Below are positions 8,828 to 19,508 of a stretch of DNA of 64,000 bases, in pieces (position 1 is the stretch's first letter; each line of letters starts with the position of its first letter). Under the pieces are notes generated by a model. That model was not told the origin of the DNA. It worked only from the letters and a program-made list of their open reading frames with translations, and ran no database searches. A program made the position numbers and the translations under genes. Source of the DNA: Gillisia mitskevichiae. Its GTDB lineage: Bacteria > Bacteroidota > Bacteroidia > Flavobacteriales > Flavobacteriaceae. The DNA lies in assembly GCF_003634585.1 (NCBI RefSeq), contig NZ_RBLG01000003.1, positions 310,001 to 374,000 of the forward strand, in the 5' to 3' direction.

Positions 8828-10264
8828 ATGCCAAAAAAACATATTTCATTTATAAAAGGTTTTGTCATAATATTCATTTTGGCCTTAATTGTGAGCTATT
8901 GTATGATGGTTTTGGAATTACCAACCATTGTAACCTTGTTCTTATGTATTGTTTATATAAGTACAATTAGTTTTTTTCTAGGATATACTTTAGAAGATAT
9001 CAACGATTTCATTTTAGATGGAGTTAGAAAAAGTGCATTTGTCGTTGTAATGCTTTTAGCCATTGGATGCTTAATTGGTGGTTGGATCGCCTCGGGAATT
9101 ATCCCCACAATTATTTATTATGGTTTAGATATTATAGATCCTAATTACTTTTTAGTAGTTGGCCTTATATCTTGTTCCATTGTCTCCTATTTTACGGGCA
9201 GTGCTTATGCCTGTATTGGAACTATAGGGGTCGCAATGATCGGGATTGCACAGGGAATGGGAATTTCTCTCCCTCTCACCGCAGGAATGATATTATCTGG
9301 TGCTCTTTTTGGAGATAAAATGTCGCCTTTTTCAGACACCACTAATATGGCTGCTGCAGCTACAAATACCCCATTGTTTGTCCATATTAAATCTATGGTC
9401 TACACTACTCTACCGGCATGGATCATTGCTTTGTTCATATATGCTTACTTAAGCAGAGGTTTCAATCTTTCCGGGATACATATAGATCAAATTGAAAGTC
9501 TTAAAATCTCCATTCAGGAACACTTTTTTATATCTCCATTTATGCTGCTGGTGCCTTTGATTACTATTGTTCTGGCAGTAAAAAAAATCCCGCCGGTAAT
9601 AGCTATCAGTTTAGGAGCAGTAATAAGTATTATTGTAGCATTAATTTTTCAACACCAGTTTGATATTTCTACTATTTTAATGAGTTTGGTACAAGGCTTA
9701 GACTTGGACTTCGGAAGTGAATTAACCACTAAACTATTTGCAAACAGGGGTGGCATGGAACATATGATGCATACCATTTCCATCGTAATTGTCGCTCTTA
9801 TTTTTGGGGAAATTATAGCTAAAACAGGAATTCTTGGTGCATTGATTAGCGGACTAGAAAAACTGGTTTTTAATACTGTTTCTCTTGTATTTATAACAAT
9901 TACAAGTTGTTTGGTTACTACAATGATTAGTAATAGTCAGTATTTATCCATTTTAATGCCCGGCGAAGCATTTTTACCTTTATATAGAAAGAAAAATGTG
10001 TCCTCCAGAGTGCTCTCCAGAAGTCTGGAAGATGGTGGGACTATGTTTGGAATGATGGTCCCATGGACAGGAGATGCTGCTTTTGCTGCGCTTACTCTTG
10101 GAGTTGCAACCATAGATTATGTTCCGTTTGCTTTTTTTGCACTATTAAGCCCAGTGATTTCAATTATTGCAGCTTCCATTAATTATGGGATCTGGACAGC
10201 AAAACAAGATGATTGGGTTAATGAGGAGGAAGCAATCGAAAGTTTAGAAATCGCATCGAATTAG
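8828..10264 (+). CDS. nhaC: NhaC-family Na+/H+ antiporter
   Basis: 478 residues, almost wholly hydrophobic, with about 11-12 predicted membrane segments. The stretch SGALFGDKMSPFSDTTNMAA is the signature of the NhaC/MleN family. EDGGTMFGMMVPW in the last third also fits. The family exchanges Na+ for H+, and some members exchange malate for lactate, so the substrate is inferred. A terminator separates it from the upstream receptor and another follows, so it is probably a single-gene unit. Confidence 0.85.
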   Translation: MPKKHISFIKGFVIIFILALIVSYCMMVLELPTIVTLFLCIVYISTISFFLGYTLEDINDFILDGVRKSAFVVVMLLAIGCLIGGWIASGIIPTIIYYGLDIIDPNYFLVVGLISCSIVSYFTGSAYACIGTIGVAMIGIAQGMGISLPLTAGMILSGALFGDKMSPFSDTTNMAAAATNTPLFVHIKSMVYTTLPAWIIALFIYAYLSRGFNLSGIHIDQIESLKISIQEHFFISPFMLLVPLITIVLAVKKIPPVIAISLGAVISIIVALIFQHQFDISTILMSLVQGLDLDFGSELTTKLFANRGGMEHMMHTISIVIVALIFGEIIAKTGILGALISGLEKLVFNTVSLVFITITSCLVTTMISNSQYLSILMPGEAFLPLYRKKNVSSRVLSRSLEDGGTMFGMMVPWTGDAAFAALTLGVATIDYVPFAFFALLSPVISIIAASINYGIWTAKQDDWVNEEEAIESLEIASN

Positions 10265-10289
10265 TTCTTCTCTTTATTCTGAAATTAAA

Positions 10290-10320
10290 AAAAGGCTGCA
10301 GATAATATCTGCAGCCTTTT
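10290..10320. terminator. Bidirectional rho-independent terminator
   Basis: A perfect 14-bp stem (AAAAGGCTGCAGAT and its complement) with a 3-base loop lies between the convergent antiporter and saccharopine dehydrogenase genes. Confidence 0.92.
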
Positions 10321-10348
10321 AAATTATTATTTATACGAATTATTTCAA

Positions 10349-11722
10349 TTAATTAGCCAGTCTCCCTTTAGAATTATAGCCTATATATTCCGATTCTTTT
10401 TCTTCAAATGTAATTCCGTAGGATTCCATTTCTTTCAAAATAGGCTCATATACTTCTTTCCTAATAGGAATTTGCACCCCTTTGGTAGATACGTTTCCAT
10501 TTAAAATGGCCAAAGTTACCATCGCTACCGGCAAGCCAACAGTTTTTGCCATAGCAGTTTGACTTTGGTCTTTTCCAATATTCACCATAGAAGATTCAAT
10601 TAGCTTTTTCTGTCCGTTTAATTCGTAGCCAAACCTGTGATACATTACGATCATGTCCTTATCATCTTCAGCAAGGGTCCAGGTATCAGATAAGATCTTT
10701 TGAAGCGCCTGTGCGGGAGTTGCATTTTCAATTCCTATAATCTTCTCATCATTAAACAGGTCTAAATCCAACAATTTATCCCACATGATATCGTCCTGAT
10801 CGATCTTTAGGTTATGTCGCATTTTTATTTCAACAGAATCCGTATCCGAATATGGAAGAAAAGTATTTACAAATTCACGGTAACTCATGTTTTTTGTGTC
10901 TGGCAACTCATAAGAATCACTGGTCATCCCTAGTTGTACAAACATATCCCAAGCCCTGCTAAATCCAACTCTTCTAATTGTTCCTCTATAAAGGGTTAGA
11001 ATATCCTCTAATCCATAAATACTTCGATAGTCCAAGGAATTTCTATTGGCGTAAGCTTCAAATTTGCCGTGCCCATCTATTTGAATATATTCTGTTCTCT
11101 TAAAGAGTTTATTATAAGGAATAGATTTATATTTCCCTTCCTGAATAAATAAAGCCTCTCCAAATTGACCGGAAAGCACAACATTTCTTGGTTCCCATGT
11201 AAATTTATAGTTCCAAAGATTGGTATCACTTTCTGGCGCTACTAAACCTCCGCAGAAAGATTCGAACAACAACAATTTACCTCCATCGTCTCTAATTCTG
11301 TCTATAACCTGCATTGCACTCATATGATCAATTCCAGGATCTAAACCCATTTCATTCATAAAAACAAGTCCATTTTCCTTTACCTCTTTATCCAACGCCA
11401 TCATTTCTTTGGTTACATAAGATGCAGACACCAAGGATTTCTTCAGTAAAATACAATCTTTAGCAACTTCTATATTAAATCTGGCAGGCAACATGGATAT
11501 CACAATATCCGACTGTTCAATAGCTTTTTCTCTACTAATTTTATCTGTGATATCTAAAGAGATCACATTGCAATTTTCGTGATTGCCATACATTTTTGAA
11601 GCTTGTTCTATATCAAGGTCGGCAATAGTGAGTTGTATATTCTCTTTTACAGATTTCTCTAATAAGTATGATATAAGTACCGAGGTTGATTTACCGGCAC
11701 CGAGGACTAATATATTTCTCAT
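10349..11722 (-). CDS. Saccharopine dehydrogenase family protein
   Basis: 457 residues. The N-terminus (ILVLGAGKSTSVL) is a Rossmann NAD(P)-binding motif, and NEMGLDPGIDHMSAMQ is characteristic of the saccharopine dehydrogenase/reductase family. Members split saccharopine to glutamate and aminoadipate semialdehyde in lysine breakdown, or act on related opine-like substrates. A diaminopimelate-route lysA is also in the window, so lysine catabolism fits better than aminoadipate-route lysine synthesis. A carboxynorspermidine-type enzyme is a less likely alternative. It is divergent from the M20 amidohydrolase. Confidence 0.85.
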   Translation of the reverse strand: MRNILVLGAGKSTSVLISYLLEKSVKENIQLTIADLDIEQASKMYGNHENCNVISLDITDKISREKAIEQSDIVISMLPARFNIEVAKDCILLKKSLVSASYVTKEMMALDKEVKENGLVFMNEMGLDPGIDHMSAMQVIDRIRDDGGKLLLFESFCGGLVAPESDTNLWNYKFTWEPRNVVLSGQFGEALFIQEGKYKSIPYNKLFKRTEYIQIDGHGKFEAYANRNSLDYRSIYGLEDILTLYRGTIRRVGFSRAWDMFVQLGMTSDSYELPDTKNMSYREFVNTFLPYSDTDSVEIKMRHNLKIDQDDIMWDKLLDLDLFNDEKIIGIENATPAQALQKILSDTWTLAEDDKDMIVMYHRFGYELNGQKKLIESSMVNIGKDQSQTAMAKTVGLPVAMVTLAILNGNVSTKGVQIPIRKEVYEPILKEMESYGITFEEKESEYIGYNSKGRLAN

Positions 11723-11805
11723 ATTTTAGGGTGGTATTATATTTTAATGAAAAGATTCTCACGAATATACTTAATGTTAAACCCTTAGAAAATTATGCTT
11801 TAGCT

Positions 11806-11827
11806 TAAATAAATTTTAATTTATTTA
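11806..11827. promoter_or_regulatory. AT-rich inverted repeat in a divergent promoter region
   Basis: Ten-base arms TAAATAAATT and AATTTATTTA are separated by TT, about midway between the divergent genes at 11722 and 11951. It could be an operator shared by both, but such symmetry arises easily in AT-rich DNA. Confidence 0.3.
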
Positions 11828-11950
11828 TTAGTAAATACCTAAAAATCAAGATAAATAACTAAAGGACACTAATTGCTACAAAGAAAGAAATGTATCTTAA
11901 AAACTGTAATTTAGCAAGCCTTTGGAATCACGTAAAACACTACAATTGCA

Positions 11951-13081
11951 ATGCTGAAAAAAATAAAAGCTTTAAGAAAAGAATTGCATCAGTTTCCTGA
12001 AATATCTGGTGAAGAAAAAGAAACAGCAGTTCGTATTAAAAAATTTCTATCCTTATATCCACCTTCAAAATTAATTGAAGACATTGGAGGCCATGGTCTC
12101 GCAGCAATCTATTCATTTAATGAGGATGGGCCTGTAATATTAATTCGTTGCGAACTAGATGCATTACCAATTGAAGAATCAAATTTATTCTCCTATCGTT
12201 CAGGATTACAAAATGTCTCCCATAAATGTGGGCATGATGGGCATATGGCAATTGTTGCAGGATTAAGCTATTGGATTAAAGAACAATCCTATAAGAAAGG
12301 GAAAATCATCTTGCTTTTTCAACCAGCAGAGGAAACTGGCAAAGGAGCTAAGGCTGTAATTGAAGATGAGAAATTTAAAGAACTGCAACCAGATTATGTT
12401 TTTGCTTTGCATAACATTCCAGGAGAACCATTAAATAGCATAATTAGAGTTCAGAACAATTTCTCCTCCTCTGTACAGAGCCTGGGGATTTTATTTAAAG
12501 GTAAAGAAGCTCATGCCTCCGAACCAGAGAATGGTATTAACCCCGCGCTTGCCATTGCAGATATAATTAAACAATTTAAGCGATTAAATATTTTAGAACC
12601 TGAAAAACCCGATTTCGCACTGCTTACTCCAATTCATATTAAAATGGGGCAGATAGCATATGGCGTTTCAGCAGGTTCTGGGGAGCTTCATTATACCATA
12701 AGAACTCGGGACGAAGAACATATGACGAAGTTAAAATTGGCTATTAATGAGCTTGTTTACAATATTTGCAAGCAATATAATTTAGGAATAGAAACCGGAT
12801 GGTTCGATTATTTCCCGACTTCTGCCAATGATCCTTTTTGTAATGATTTAATCCAGAAAGCTGCTGAGATCAATAATTTAAAAATAAATGAAAAACCATA
12901 TCCTTATAAATTTGGAGAGGATTTTGGCTGGTATTCAAAATACTACAAATCGGCTATGTTTGGCTTAGGGGCTGGAGAGAACTCTCCTGCGCTACACAAT
13001 CCGGATTACGATTTTCCAGATGAAATTATCCCCACGGGAATGGCTATGTTCACTTCGATTATTGACCAAATTCTTAAATAA
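11951..13081 (+). CDS. M20D-family amidohydrolase/metallopeptidase
   Basis: 376 residues, standard for the M20D group (hippurate hydrolase, N-acetyl-diaminopimelate deacetylase, IAA-amino acid hydrolase). Metal ligands are visible: Cys93 and His95 in HKCGHDGH, Glu127-Glu128 in QPAEETG, a His in ALHNIPG and a His in ALHNPDYDF. It releases a free amino acid from an N-acyl or short peptide substrate in the cytoplasm; no signal peptide is seen. The exact substrate cannot be read from sequence. Its neighbour across the divergent promoter is a saccharopine dehydrogenase, which hints at amino-acid metabolism. Confidence 0.88.
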   Translation: MLKKIKALRKELHQFPEISGEEKETAVRIKKFLSLYPPSKLIEDIGGHGLAAIYSFNEDGPVILIRCELDALPIEESNLFSYRSGLQNVSHKCGHDGHMAIVAGLSYWIKEQSYKKGKIILLFQPAEETGKGAKAVIEDEKFKELQPDYVFALHNIPGEPLNSIIRVQNNFSSSVQSLGILFKGKEAHASEPENGINPALAIADIIKQFKRLNILEPEKPDFALLTPIHIKMGQIAYGVSAGSGELHYTIRTRDEEHMTKLKLAINELVYNICKQYNLGIETGWFDYFPTSANDPFCNDLIQKAAEINNLKINEKPYPYKFGEDFGWYSKYYKSAMFGLGAGENSPALHNPDYDFPDEIIPTGMAMFTSIIDQILK

Positions 13082-13168
13082 AAATAAGGTAGATAACCCT
13101 TCAAGTTCTCTTTAAGCTTCACCCAATTTTTATAAATTAGAAAATTTCTGACTTCTCTTTAAAATCCT

Positions 13169-13176
13169 TATTTTTG
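13169..13176 (+). promoter_or_regulatory. -7 promoter element just before the DUF1456 gene
   Basis: TATTTTTG matches TAnnTTTG exactly and ends 5 bases before ATG 13182. The transcript would start at or beside the ATG, so the mRNA is probably leaderless. No good -33 TTG is seen. Confidence 0.55.
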
Positions 13177-13181
13177 TGGCT

Positions 13182-13442
13182 ATGGGATTAACTAACAATG
13201 ATACGTTTAAAAAATTACGAGTTGCACTTAAACTTCGTGATGACGATATAGTACAAATTTGTGCACTGGTAGATTTTAAAGTTACCAAAAGTGAGCTTGG
13301 CGCCATCTTTAGAAATGAAGATCATCCAAAATATGTGGAATGTGGAGATCAATTTTTAAGAAACTTCCTAAATGGATTGGTTATACACATGCGTGGGCCA
13401 ATGCCTAAAAAGAAAACTTCAGAAAAGAAAAGCGAGGAATAA
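13182..13442 (+). CDS. Small DUF1456 (YehS-type) protein, single domain
   Basis: 86 residues from ATG 13182; GTG 13176 is in frame but overlaps the -7 element. The sequence matches one DUF1456 repeat, with LRVALKLRDDDIVQIC at the start and CGDQFLRNFLNGL at the end. E. coli YehS is about 150 residues and carries two such repeats, so this is a one-repeat version. The C-terminus is a Lys/Glu-rich tail (KKKTSEKKSEE). The biochemical role of the family is unknown to me. It is probably transcribed alone and ends at a terminator shared with gltD. Confidence 0.85.
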   Translation: MGLTNNDTFKKLRVALKLRDDDIVQICALVDFKVTKSELGAIFRNEDHPKYVECGDQFLRNFLNGLVIHMRGPMPKKKTSEKKSEE

Positions 13443-13462
13443 TCCTTTTATTTTTAATATTA

Positions 13463-13495
13463 TAAAGCCGAAATCTGGATATGATTTCGGCTTTA
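13463..13495. terminator. Bidirectional rho-independent terminator
   Basis: A 12-bp stem (TAAAGCCGAAAT with ATTTCGGCTTTA) and a 9-base loop lie between DUF1456 and the convergent gltD. Confidence 0.88.
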
Positions 13496-13527
13496 TTGTA
13501 CTTCCTAAAATTTTATTATTTAAATTA

Positions 13528-14994
13528 CTATCGCCTTGGAAGATCTCCCTCTCCTTTAAGAGGTAAGTTTGAGGCTCCCATTAGGTATTTATCTACATAG
13601 TATGCAGCTTCTCTACCTTCAGAAATTGCCCAAACTATTAAGGATTGACCTCTTCTTGAATCACCCGCAACAAAAATTCCGGGAACATTGCTCATATAAT
13701 TATCTATCGAGGCTTTAATATTACTCCTCGCGTCCATTTCTAATCCGAGTTGCTCTGGTAAATTGGTTTCACTTCCTGTAAAACCCATTGCTAATAGTGC
13801 CAACTCGCAATCCCATTTTTGTTCAGTTCCAGGTACTTCAGATAATTGTGGCCGCTCCCCTAGTTTATGTGTCCATTCTACTTCTGTTGTAATTAAACCA
13901 GTTAAATTCCCGTCCTTATCTCCTAAAAACTCTTTAGTAGAAATGCTCCATTGTCTTTCTGCTCCTTCTTTATGAGAAGAGGTAGTCCTCAACCTCATAG
14001 GCCAATATGGCCAAGGCTGATTCTTAGGTCTTTCCAAGCCAGCCTTTTCCATGATCTCAAAGTTGGTAACACTTACAGCTCCTTGCCTAAAAGAAGTTCC
14101 TACACAATCACTTCCAGTATCTCCTCCTCCAATTACAACAACTTTCTTGTTTTGTGCTGAAATTTCCTCTCCCAAAAATGGCAAATTATCCACTCTCCTA
14201 TTATTTTGAGGCAAGAAATCCATAGCCTGATAAACTCCTTTTAAATCTGCTCCTTTAATTGGTAATGCTCGGCTCACAGTTGCTCCTCCGCAAAGTACTA
14301 TAGCATCGTGATTGGATTTTATTTCTTCTACTGATATATTTTTTCCTACATGTGCTCCAGTAACAAATTTTATTCCTTCTTCTTCCAATACTTCCAGACG
14401 TCTGTCTATCACAGATTTTTCCATCTTAAAATCCGGAATCCCATATCTTAGCAATCCACCTGCTTTTTCGTCTCTTTCAAAAACAGTAATATAATGTCCC
14501 GCCCGGTTTAGTTGCTGTGCAGCGGCAAGACCAGCAGGACCAGATCCTATTACAGCCACTTTTTTACCTGTCCTTATTTCCGGAACTTGTGGCTGTATCC
14601 ATCCATTCTCAAAAGCCTGCTCTGCAATATTCTTTTCGATATTCTCGATAGTTACAGGATCTTCATTAATGTTTAATACACAGGCTTCCTCACAGGGTGC
14701 CGGACACAATCTTCCTGTAAATTCAGGAAAATTATTAGTGCTATGCAATATTTTTGCCGCTCTTTCCCATTTACCTTTGTAAACTGCATCATTAAAATCG
14801 GGAATCAAATTACCCAAGGGACAGCCGCTATGGCAAAACGGAATACCGCAATCCATGCAGCGTGCGCCCTGATCTTTTAGTTCCTTTTCTTCAAGAGGAA
14901 TGGTAAACTCCTTGAATTCTTTCACTCGCTCCTGGGCAGGAGCATAGGCTTCTACCTTTCTTTCATATTCTAAAAATCCGGTTGGCTTTCCCAT
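13528..14994 (-). CDS. gltD: Glutamate synthase, small (beta) subunit
   Basis: 488 residues. The N-terminal cysteine cluster (CMDCGIPFCHSGCPLGN, then CPAPCEEAC) binds iron-sulfur clusters. VIGSGPAGLAAA is the FAD-binding motif and VVIGGGDTGSDC the second dinucleotide (NADPH) site. The subunit takes electrons from NADPH and passes them to GltB, which makes two glutamates from glutamine and 2-oxoglutarate. It starts 5 bases after the gltB stop, so the two form an operon. No anomalies are seen. Confidence 0.97.
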   Translation of the reverse strand: MGKPTGFLEYERKVEAYAPAQERVKEFKEFTIPLEEKELKDQGARCMDCGIPFCHSGCPLGNLIPDFNDAVYKGKWERAAKILHSTNNFPEFTGRLCPAPCEEACVLNINEDPVTIENIEKNIAEQAFENGWIQPQVPEIRTGKKVAVIGSGPAGLAAAQQLNRAGHYITVFERDEKAGGLLRYGIPDFKMEKSVIDRRLEVLEEEGIKFVTGAHVGKNISVEEIKSNHDAIVLCGGATVSRALPIKGADLKGVYQAMDFLPQNNRRVDNLPFLGEEISAQNKKVVVIGGGDTGSDCVGTSFRQGAVSVTNFEIMEKAGLERPKNQPWPYWPMRLRTTSSHKEGAERQWSISTKEFLGDKDGNLTGLITTEVEWTHKLGERPQLSEVPGTEQKWDCELALLAMGFTGSETNLPEQLGLEMDARSNIKASIDNYMSNVPGIFVAGDSRRGQSLIVWAISEGREAAYYVDKYLMGASNLPLKGEGDLPRR

Positions 14995-14999
14995 TTTCC

Positions 15000-17900
15000 C
15001 TATTCTGTTAAATCAATTAATTTTTCTTCTTCTAACCTTATCAATGCCAAACGATATTCTTCCGGCAAAATCTTGATAAAGTTTGGCAGACATTGCTCCC
15101 AAGTTTCAAGGATCCTTTGAGCTAACCTGCTTTGTGTGTAATTGTAATGATTGGTGATCAACTTTTTAAGAAGCAACTTATCTTCTTCCTCTTTCACTTC
15201 TTCAAGGTTCAAATCTTTAGCAAGACAATTCTTTTTGAATGAATTTTTCTCATCAAAAACAAATGCTAAACCTCCACTCATTCCTGCACCAAAATTCCTA
15301 CCTGTCTCTCCTAAAATCACAGCTACTCCTCCCGTCATGTATTCACAACCATGATCTCCAATACCTTCGGCCACAGCGAGAGCTCCACTATTTCTCACGC
15401 AAAAACGTTCCCCTGCGACCCCATTAAAATAAGCCTCTCCACTAACAGCTCCGTATAAAGCAACGTTTCCTATAATGATATTATCTTCTGCTTTCAATGT
15501 AGATTCCTCGGGTATCTTTACAATTAGACGAGCTCCGGAAAGACCTTTACCCACATAATCATTTGCATTTCCATCAACTTTAAGACTGAGTCCTTTAGTT
15601 GCAAAAGCCCCGAAACTTTGCCCGGCCGAACCCTTAAAATTGATCTTCAAGGTGTTGTCTGGCAAGCCTTGTTCCCCATATATTTTAGATATCTCATTAC
15701 TTAAAATAGCTCCCACGGCTCTATCGGTGTTATGGATTTCAAGCTCCAACACCATTTTTTCTTTTCTGAACAAGGCCGGATGAGCCAATTCTATAATTTC
15801 AAAATCTATTGATTTTTCTAAACGATGATCTTGCTTTTCGGTATTATAAACTGAAACATTTGCAGGAACTTCTATTTTATGCAGAATGGGACTAAGATCT
15901 ACTCCGGCAGACTTAAAATGATCGACGGCTTTTTGTCTATCTAATTTATGTACCTGACCAACCATTTCATCTACTGTTCTAAAGCCCAATTGCGCCATGA
16001 TTTCTCTGAGTTCTTCTGCTATGAAATACATGTAATTCACCACATGCTCCGGCTTCCCTTCAAATTTCTTCCTTAAGTCTGGGTTTTGAGTTGCAATTCC
16101 AACCGGGCAGGTATTTAAATGACAAACCCTCATCATCACACATCCCGAAGCCACTAAAGGCGCGGTTGCAAACCCAAATTCTTCTGCACCCAAAAGACAG
16201 GCAACTGCTACATCTCGACCAGTTTTTAACTGCCCATCACATTCCAATTTTATTCTGCTTCTAAGATCATTAAGCACTAATGTTTGCTGAGCTTCTGCTA
16301 TTCCTAATTCCCATGGTAAACCAGCATGCCGTAATGAGGTTAGAGGCGATGCTCCCGTACCGCCGTCATAACCGGAAATAAGGATTACATCTGCTTTCGC
16401 TTTTGCCACACCCGCAGCAATAGTTCCTACTCCAACTTCAGAAACAAGTTTTACATTGATCAAGGCCTCCCGGTTAGCCGATTTAAGATCATAGATCAAT
16501 TGCGCTAAATCTTCTATGGAATAGATGTCGTGATGCGGGGGTGGAGAAATAAGCCCCACATAAGGAGTGCTATTTCGTGTTTTCGCAATTTGCTTGTTCA
16601 CTTTTGGACCTGGCAAATGACCACCTTCTCCAGGTTTAGCACCTTGAGCCATTTTTATCTGAATCTCGGAAGCATTGGTTAGATAGTTACTTGTTACTCC
16701 AAAACGACCGGAAGCTACTTGTTTTATAGCACTATTACGCCAATCTCCATTTGCGTTTTTATAAAATCTATCTGCATCTTCTCCTCCTTCCCCACTATTG
16801 CTTTTTCCACCAATCCTATTCATAGCGATCGCTAAATTCTCATGTGCTTCCTTACTTATGGAACCATAGGACATTGCTCCAGTTTTAAAACGCTTTACAA
16901 TTTCTGTCCAAGGCTCTACCTCATCTAAAGGAATTGGATCGTAATTGGAGAACTCAAACAAGCCCCGAATTGTCATAAGCTGTTTAGATTGCTCATTTAC
17001 CAAGGCAGCATATTCCTTGTAGGTCGCAGGGTCATTATTTCTAACCGATTCCTGAAGCTTTGCAATAGTTAATGGGTTAAACATGTGTTTTTCCCCGTTC
17101 CGTCTCCATCTGTATTCTCCCCCAATTTCCATATCCAGGTCGCCAGAGATATGCTTTGCATTAAAGGTGTGTTTATGTCTTTTTGCTATTTCTTTTTCTA
17201 CTTCATAAAGGCCAATCCCCTCTATTCTGCTAGGAGTATTTGGGAAATATTTATTTATAAGTTGAGAATTCAATCCTAAGGCTTCAAATAATTGAGACCC
17301 TCGATATGAATTAAGGGTAGAGATCCCAATCTTGTTCATCACTTTTACTACCCCATTTCCTACAGCCTTATTATAATTTTCTACAGCTTCTTTAAAATCT
17401 ACAGCATTTAAATTTCCTTCATCAATTTGTTCTTTAATGATCTCGTTCACCATGTAAGGATTGATAGCACTTGCTCCATACCCAAATAATAGTGCAAAAT
17501 GATGTACTTCCCTAGGCTCTGCAGATTCTATTATAAAGCTCATTTTGGAACGTTTCCCTAGTTTGAATAAGCCGCTATTTAAATATGAACATGCTAATAA
17601 TGCGGGAATTGGAGCCATCGTTTCATCTACACCTCTATCGGAAAGTATAAGGATGGTCTTCCCTTGGTCTATAACTTTGGCTGCAGTTGTAAGCATTTCT
17701 TCCAAGGCTGCTTCCAAACCGTTTAGTCCCTGATCAATTTTATATAAAATTGGAATTTCGGTAGATTGAAAATCCGGATGATTAAAATTCTTGATCTTAT
17801 CCAAATCTTCTTTAGATATCACAGGATTGTGAATTCGGATCTTTTTACAGAAATCTGGAGAGATCTCCATTAAATTAGTGTCTCCACCTAAGGTTAAGCT

Positions 17901-19508
17901 AAGATCGGTTATAAGTTCCTCCCTGATCCCATCTAATGGCGGATTAGTAACTTGTGCAAATAGTTGTTTAAAGTAGTTATATATAAGCTGTGGCCTTTCA
18001 GAAAGTACCGCCAATGGGGTATCTGTTCCCATAGAACCAATAGGCTCCTTTGCACTTCCAGCCATGGGAAGTATAATGGTGTTTACATCTTCTTGGGTAT
18101 AACCAAAGGCATTTTTACGTAATTGTATAGGTGTTAGATCTATTTCTAAAGGTTCATTTCTATATGGTATTTCTTTAAGGTGGATTCTATTTTCATCTAA
18201 CCATTTGCCATATGGTTTTCGAGTAGCTATCCTTTCTTTGATCTCTTCATCATTAATTATTCGCCCTTCATTCATATCTACCAGAAACATTCTTCCTGGT
18301 TGCAACCTTCCATGAAATGCAATATTTTCCGGTTTTATATCAAGGACTCCTGTTTCTGAAGACATAATTACATAATCATCTTTAGTAACTGAATATCTGG
18401 AAGGCCTAAGCCCATTCCTATCTAATACAGCTCCAATATAATCGCCATCTGTAAATGGAACTGAAGCTGGTCCATCCCATGGCTCCATGATACAGCTATT
18501 AAATTCGTAAAACGCTTTTTTAGCTTCGCTCATTTCCTGATGCTTCTCCCATGCTTCAGGCACTAACATCATCATTATTTCCGGCAAAGATCTACCGGAC
18601 ATTAATAAGAGTTCCACTACCATATCCATAGAGGCAGAATCAGATTTTCCACTTAAAATTATAGGAAAAAGCTCTTTTAAATCATCATCAAAAAGTTCAC
18701 TTTTCAGCAACTCTTCCCTACTCCGCATTCTTGCAATATTTCCTCTTAAGGTATTAATCTCACCATTATGGCACATGTAGCGAAACGGCTGAGCCAGATC
18801 CCAAGTGGGAAATGTATTTGTTGAAAACCGTTGATGTACCAATGCCAAACGAGTAACTACTTTTGGATCTAAAAGATCCTTGTAATAGAACTTAATATCC
18901 TCGGGCATAAGAAGTCCTTTAAATATTAAGGTTTTAGTAGATAAGCTTGGAAGGTAAAAGAATGCCCGCTCAGATAATTTTGATTTTAGAATAGTGTGTT
19001 CTGTAATTTTTCTTGCACTATATAATTTAATTTGAAACAATCTGTCTTCCAAACCAGCATCTGGTTTACCTATAAAGATCTGTTCTATTACCGGCTCCAC
19101 ATCTGCAGCTATTGCTCCCAAATGACTTGCATCTACCGGCACCACTCTCCACCCTAATACTTTTAGTCCTTTTTTATTTATTTGCTCCTCAAAGATCTTT
19201 TTACAATATGCTTGCTGATTTTCCTTTCTGGGAAGAAATACATTTCCCATAGCATACTCTCTTTCTGCAGGTAGATCGAAGTCACAGTTCTCCACAAAAA
19301 AATCATGGGGAATGTCTATTAATATTCCCGCCCCATCTCCGGTCTTTCCATCACTGCTTACAGCACCTCTGTGTTCTAATTTTTGTAAAATTTCCAGTGC
19401 CTTATGTATAATGTCATTAGATTTCTTTCCTTTTAGATTACAAATAAAACCAGCACCGCAATTTTCATGTTCAAATTCGGGTGAATATAACCCTTGCTTT
19501 TCCCTCAT
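15000..19508 (-). CDS. gltB: Glutamate synthase, large (alpha) subunit
   Basis: 1502 residues from ATG 19508. The frame is open further upstream to 19577, but the chosen start gives a short propeptide before ENCGAGF, whose Cys17 should be the exposed N-terminal nucleophile of the glutaminase domain after processing. The central FMN/synthase part contains [10 protein letters not shown] and [24 protein letters not shown] supplies the three cysteines of the 3Fe-4S cluster. The C-terminal part is the Gly-rich beta-helix domain. First gene of the gltBD operon, divergent from the porin-PII-Amt cluster. Confidence 0.96.
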   Translation of the reverse strand: MREKQGLYSPEFEHENCGAGFICNLKGKKSNDIIHKALEILQKLEHRGAVSSDGKTGDGAGILIDIPHDFFVENCDFDLPAEREYAMGNVFLPRKENQQAYCKKIFEEQINKKGLKVLGWRVVPVDASHLGAIAADVEPVIEQIFIGKPDAGLEDRLFQIKLYSARKITEHTILKSKLSERAFFYLPSLSTKTLIFKGLLMPEDIKFYYKDLLDPKVVTRLALVHQRFSTNTFPTWDLAQPFRYMCHNGEINTLRGNIARMRSREELLKSELFDDDLKELFPIILSGKSDSASMDMVVELLLMSGRSLPEIMMMLVPEAWEKHQEMSEAKKAFYEFNSCIMEPWDGPASVPFTDGDYIGAVLDRNGLRPSRYSVTKDDYVIMSSETGVLDIKPENIAFHGRLQPGRMFLVDMNEGRIINDEEIKERIATRKPYGKWLDENRIHLKEIPYRNEPLEIDLTPIQLRKNAFGYTQEDVNTIILPMAGSAKEPIGSMGTDTPLAVLSERPQLIYNYFKQLFAQVTNPPLDGIREELITDLSLTLGGDTNLMEISPDFCKKIRIHNPVISKEDLDKIKNFNHPDFQSTEIPILYKIDQGLNGLEAALEEMLTTAAKVIDQGKTILILSDRGVDETMAPIPALLACSYLNSGLFKLGKRSKMSFIIESAEPREVHHFALLFGYGASAINPYMVNEIIKEQIDEGNLNAVDFKEAVENYNKAVGNGVVKVMNKIGISTLNSYRGSQLFEALGLNSQLINKYFPNTPSRIEGIGLYEVEKEIAKRHKHTFNAKHISGDLDMEIGGEYRWRRNGEKHMFNPLTIAKLQESVRNNDPATYKEYAALVNEQSKQLMTIRGLFEFSNYDPIPLDEVEPWTEIVKRFKTGAMSYGSISKEAHENLAIAMNRIGGKSNSGEGGEDADRFYKNANGDWRNSAIKQVASGRFGVTSNYLTNASEIQIKMAQGAKPGEGGHLPGPKVNKQIAKTRNSTPYVGLISPPPHHDIYSIEDLAQLIYDLKSANREALINVKLVSEVGVGTIAAGVAKAKADVILISGYDGGTGASPLTSLRHAGLPWELGIAEAQQTLVLNDLRSRIKLECDGQLKTGRDVAVACLLGAEEFGFATAPLVASGCVMMRVCHLNTCPVGIATQNPDLRKKFEGKPEHVVNYMYFIAEELREIMAQLGFRTVDEMVGQVHKLDRQKAVDHFKSAGVDLSPILHKIEVPANVSVYNTEKQDHRLEKSIDFEIIELAHPALFRKEKMVLELEIHNTDRAVGAILSNEISKIYGEQGLPDNTLKINFKGSAGQSFGAFATKGLSLKVDGNANDYVGKGLSGARLIVKIPEESTLKAEDNIIIGNVALYGAVSGEAYFNGVAGERFCVRNSGALAVAEGIGDHGCEYMTGGVAVILGETGRNFGAGMSGGLAFVFDEKNSFKKNCLAKDLNLEEVKEEEDKLLLKKLITNHYNYTQSRLAQRILETWEQCLPNFIKILPEEYRLALIRLEEEKLIDLTE

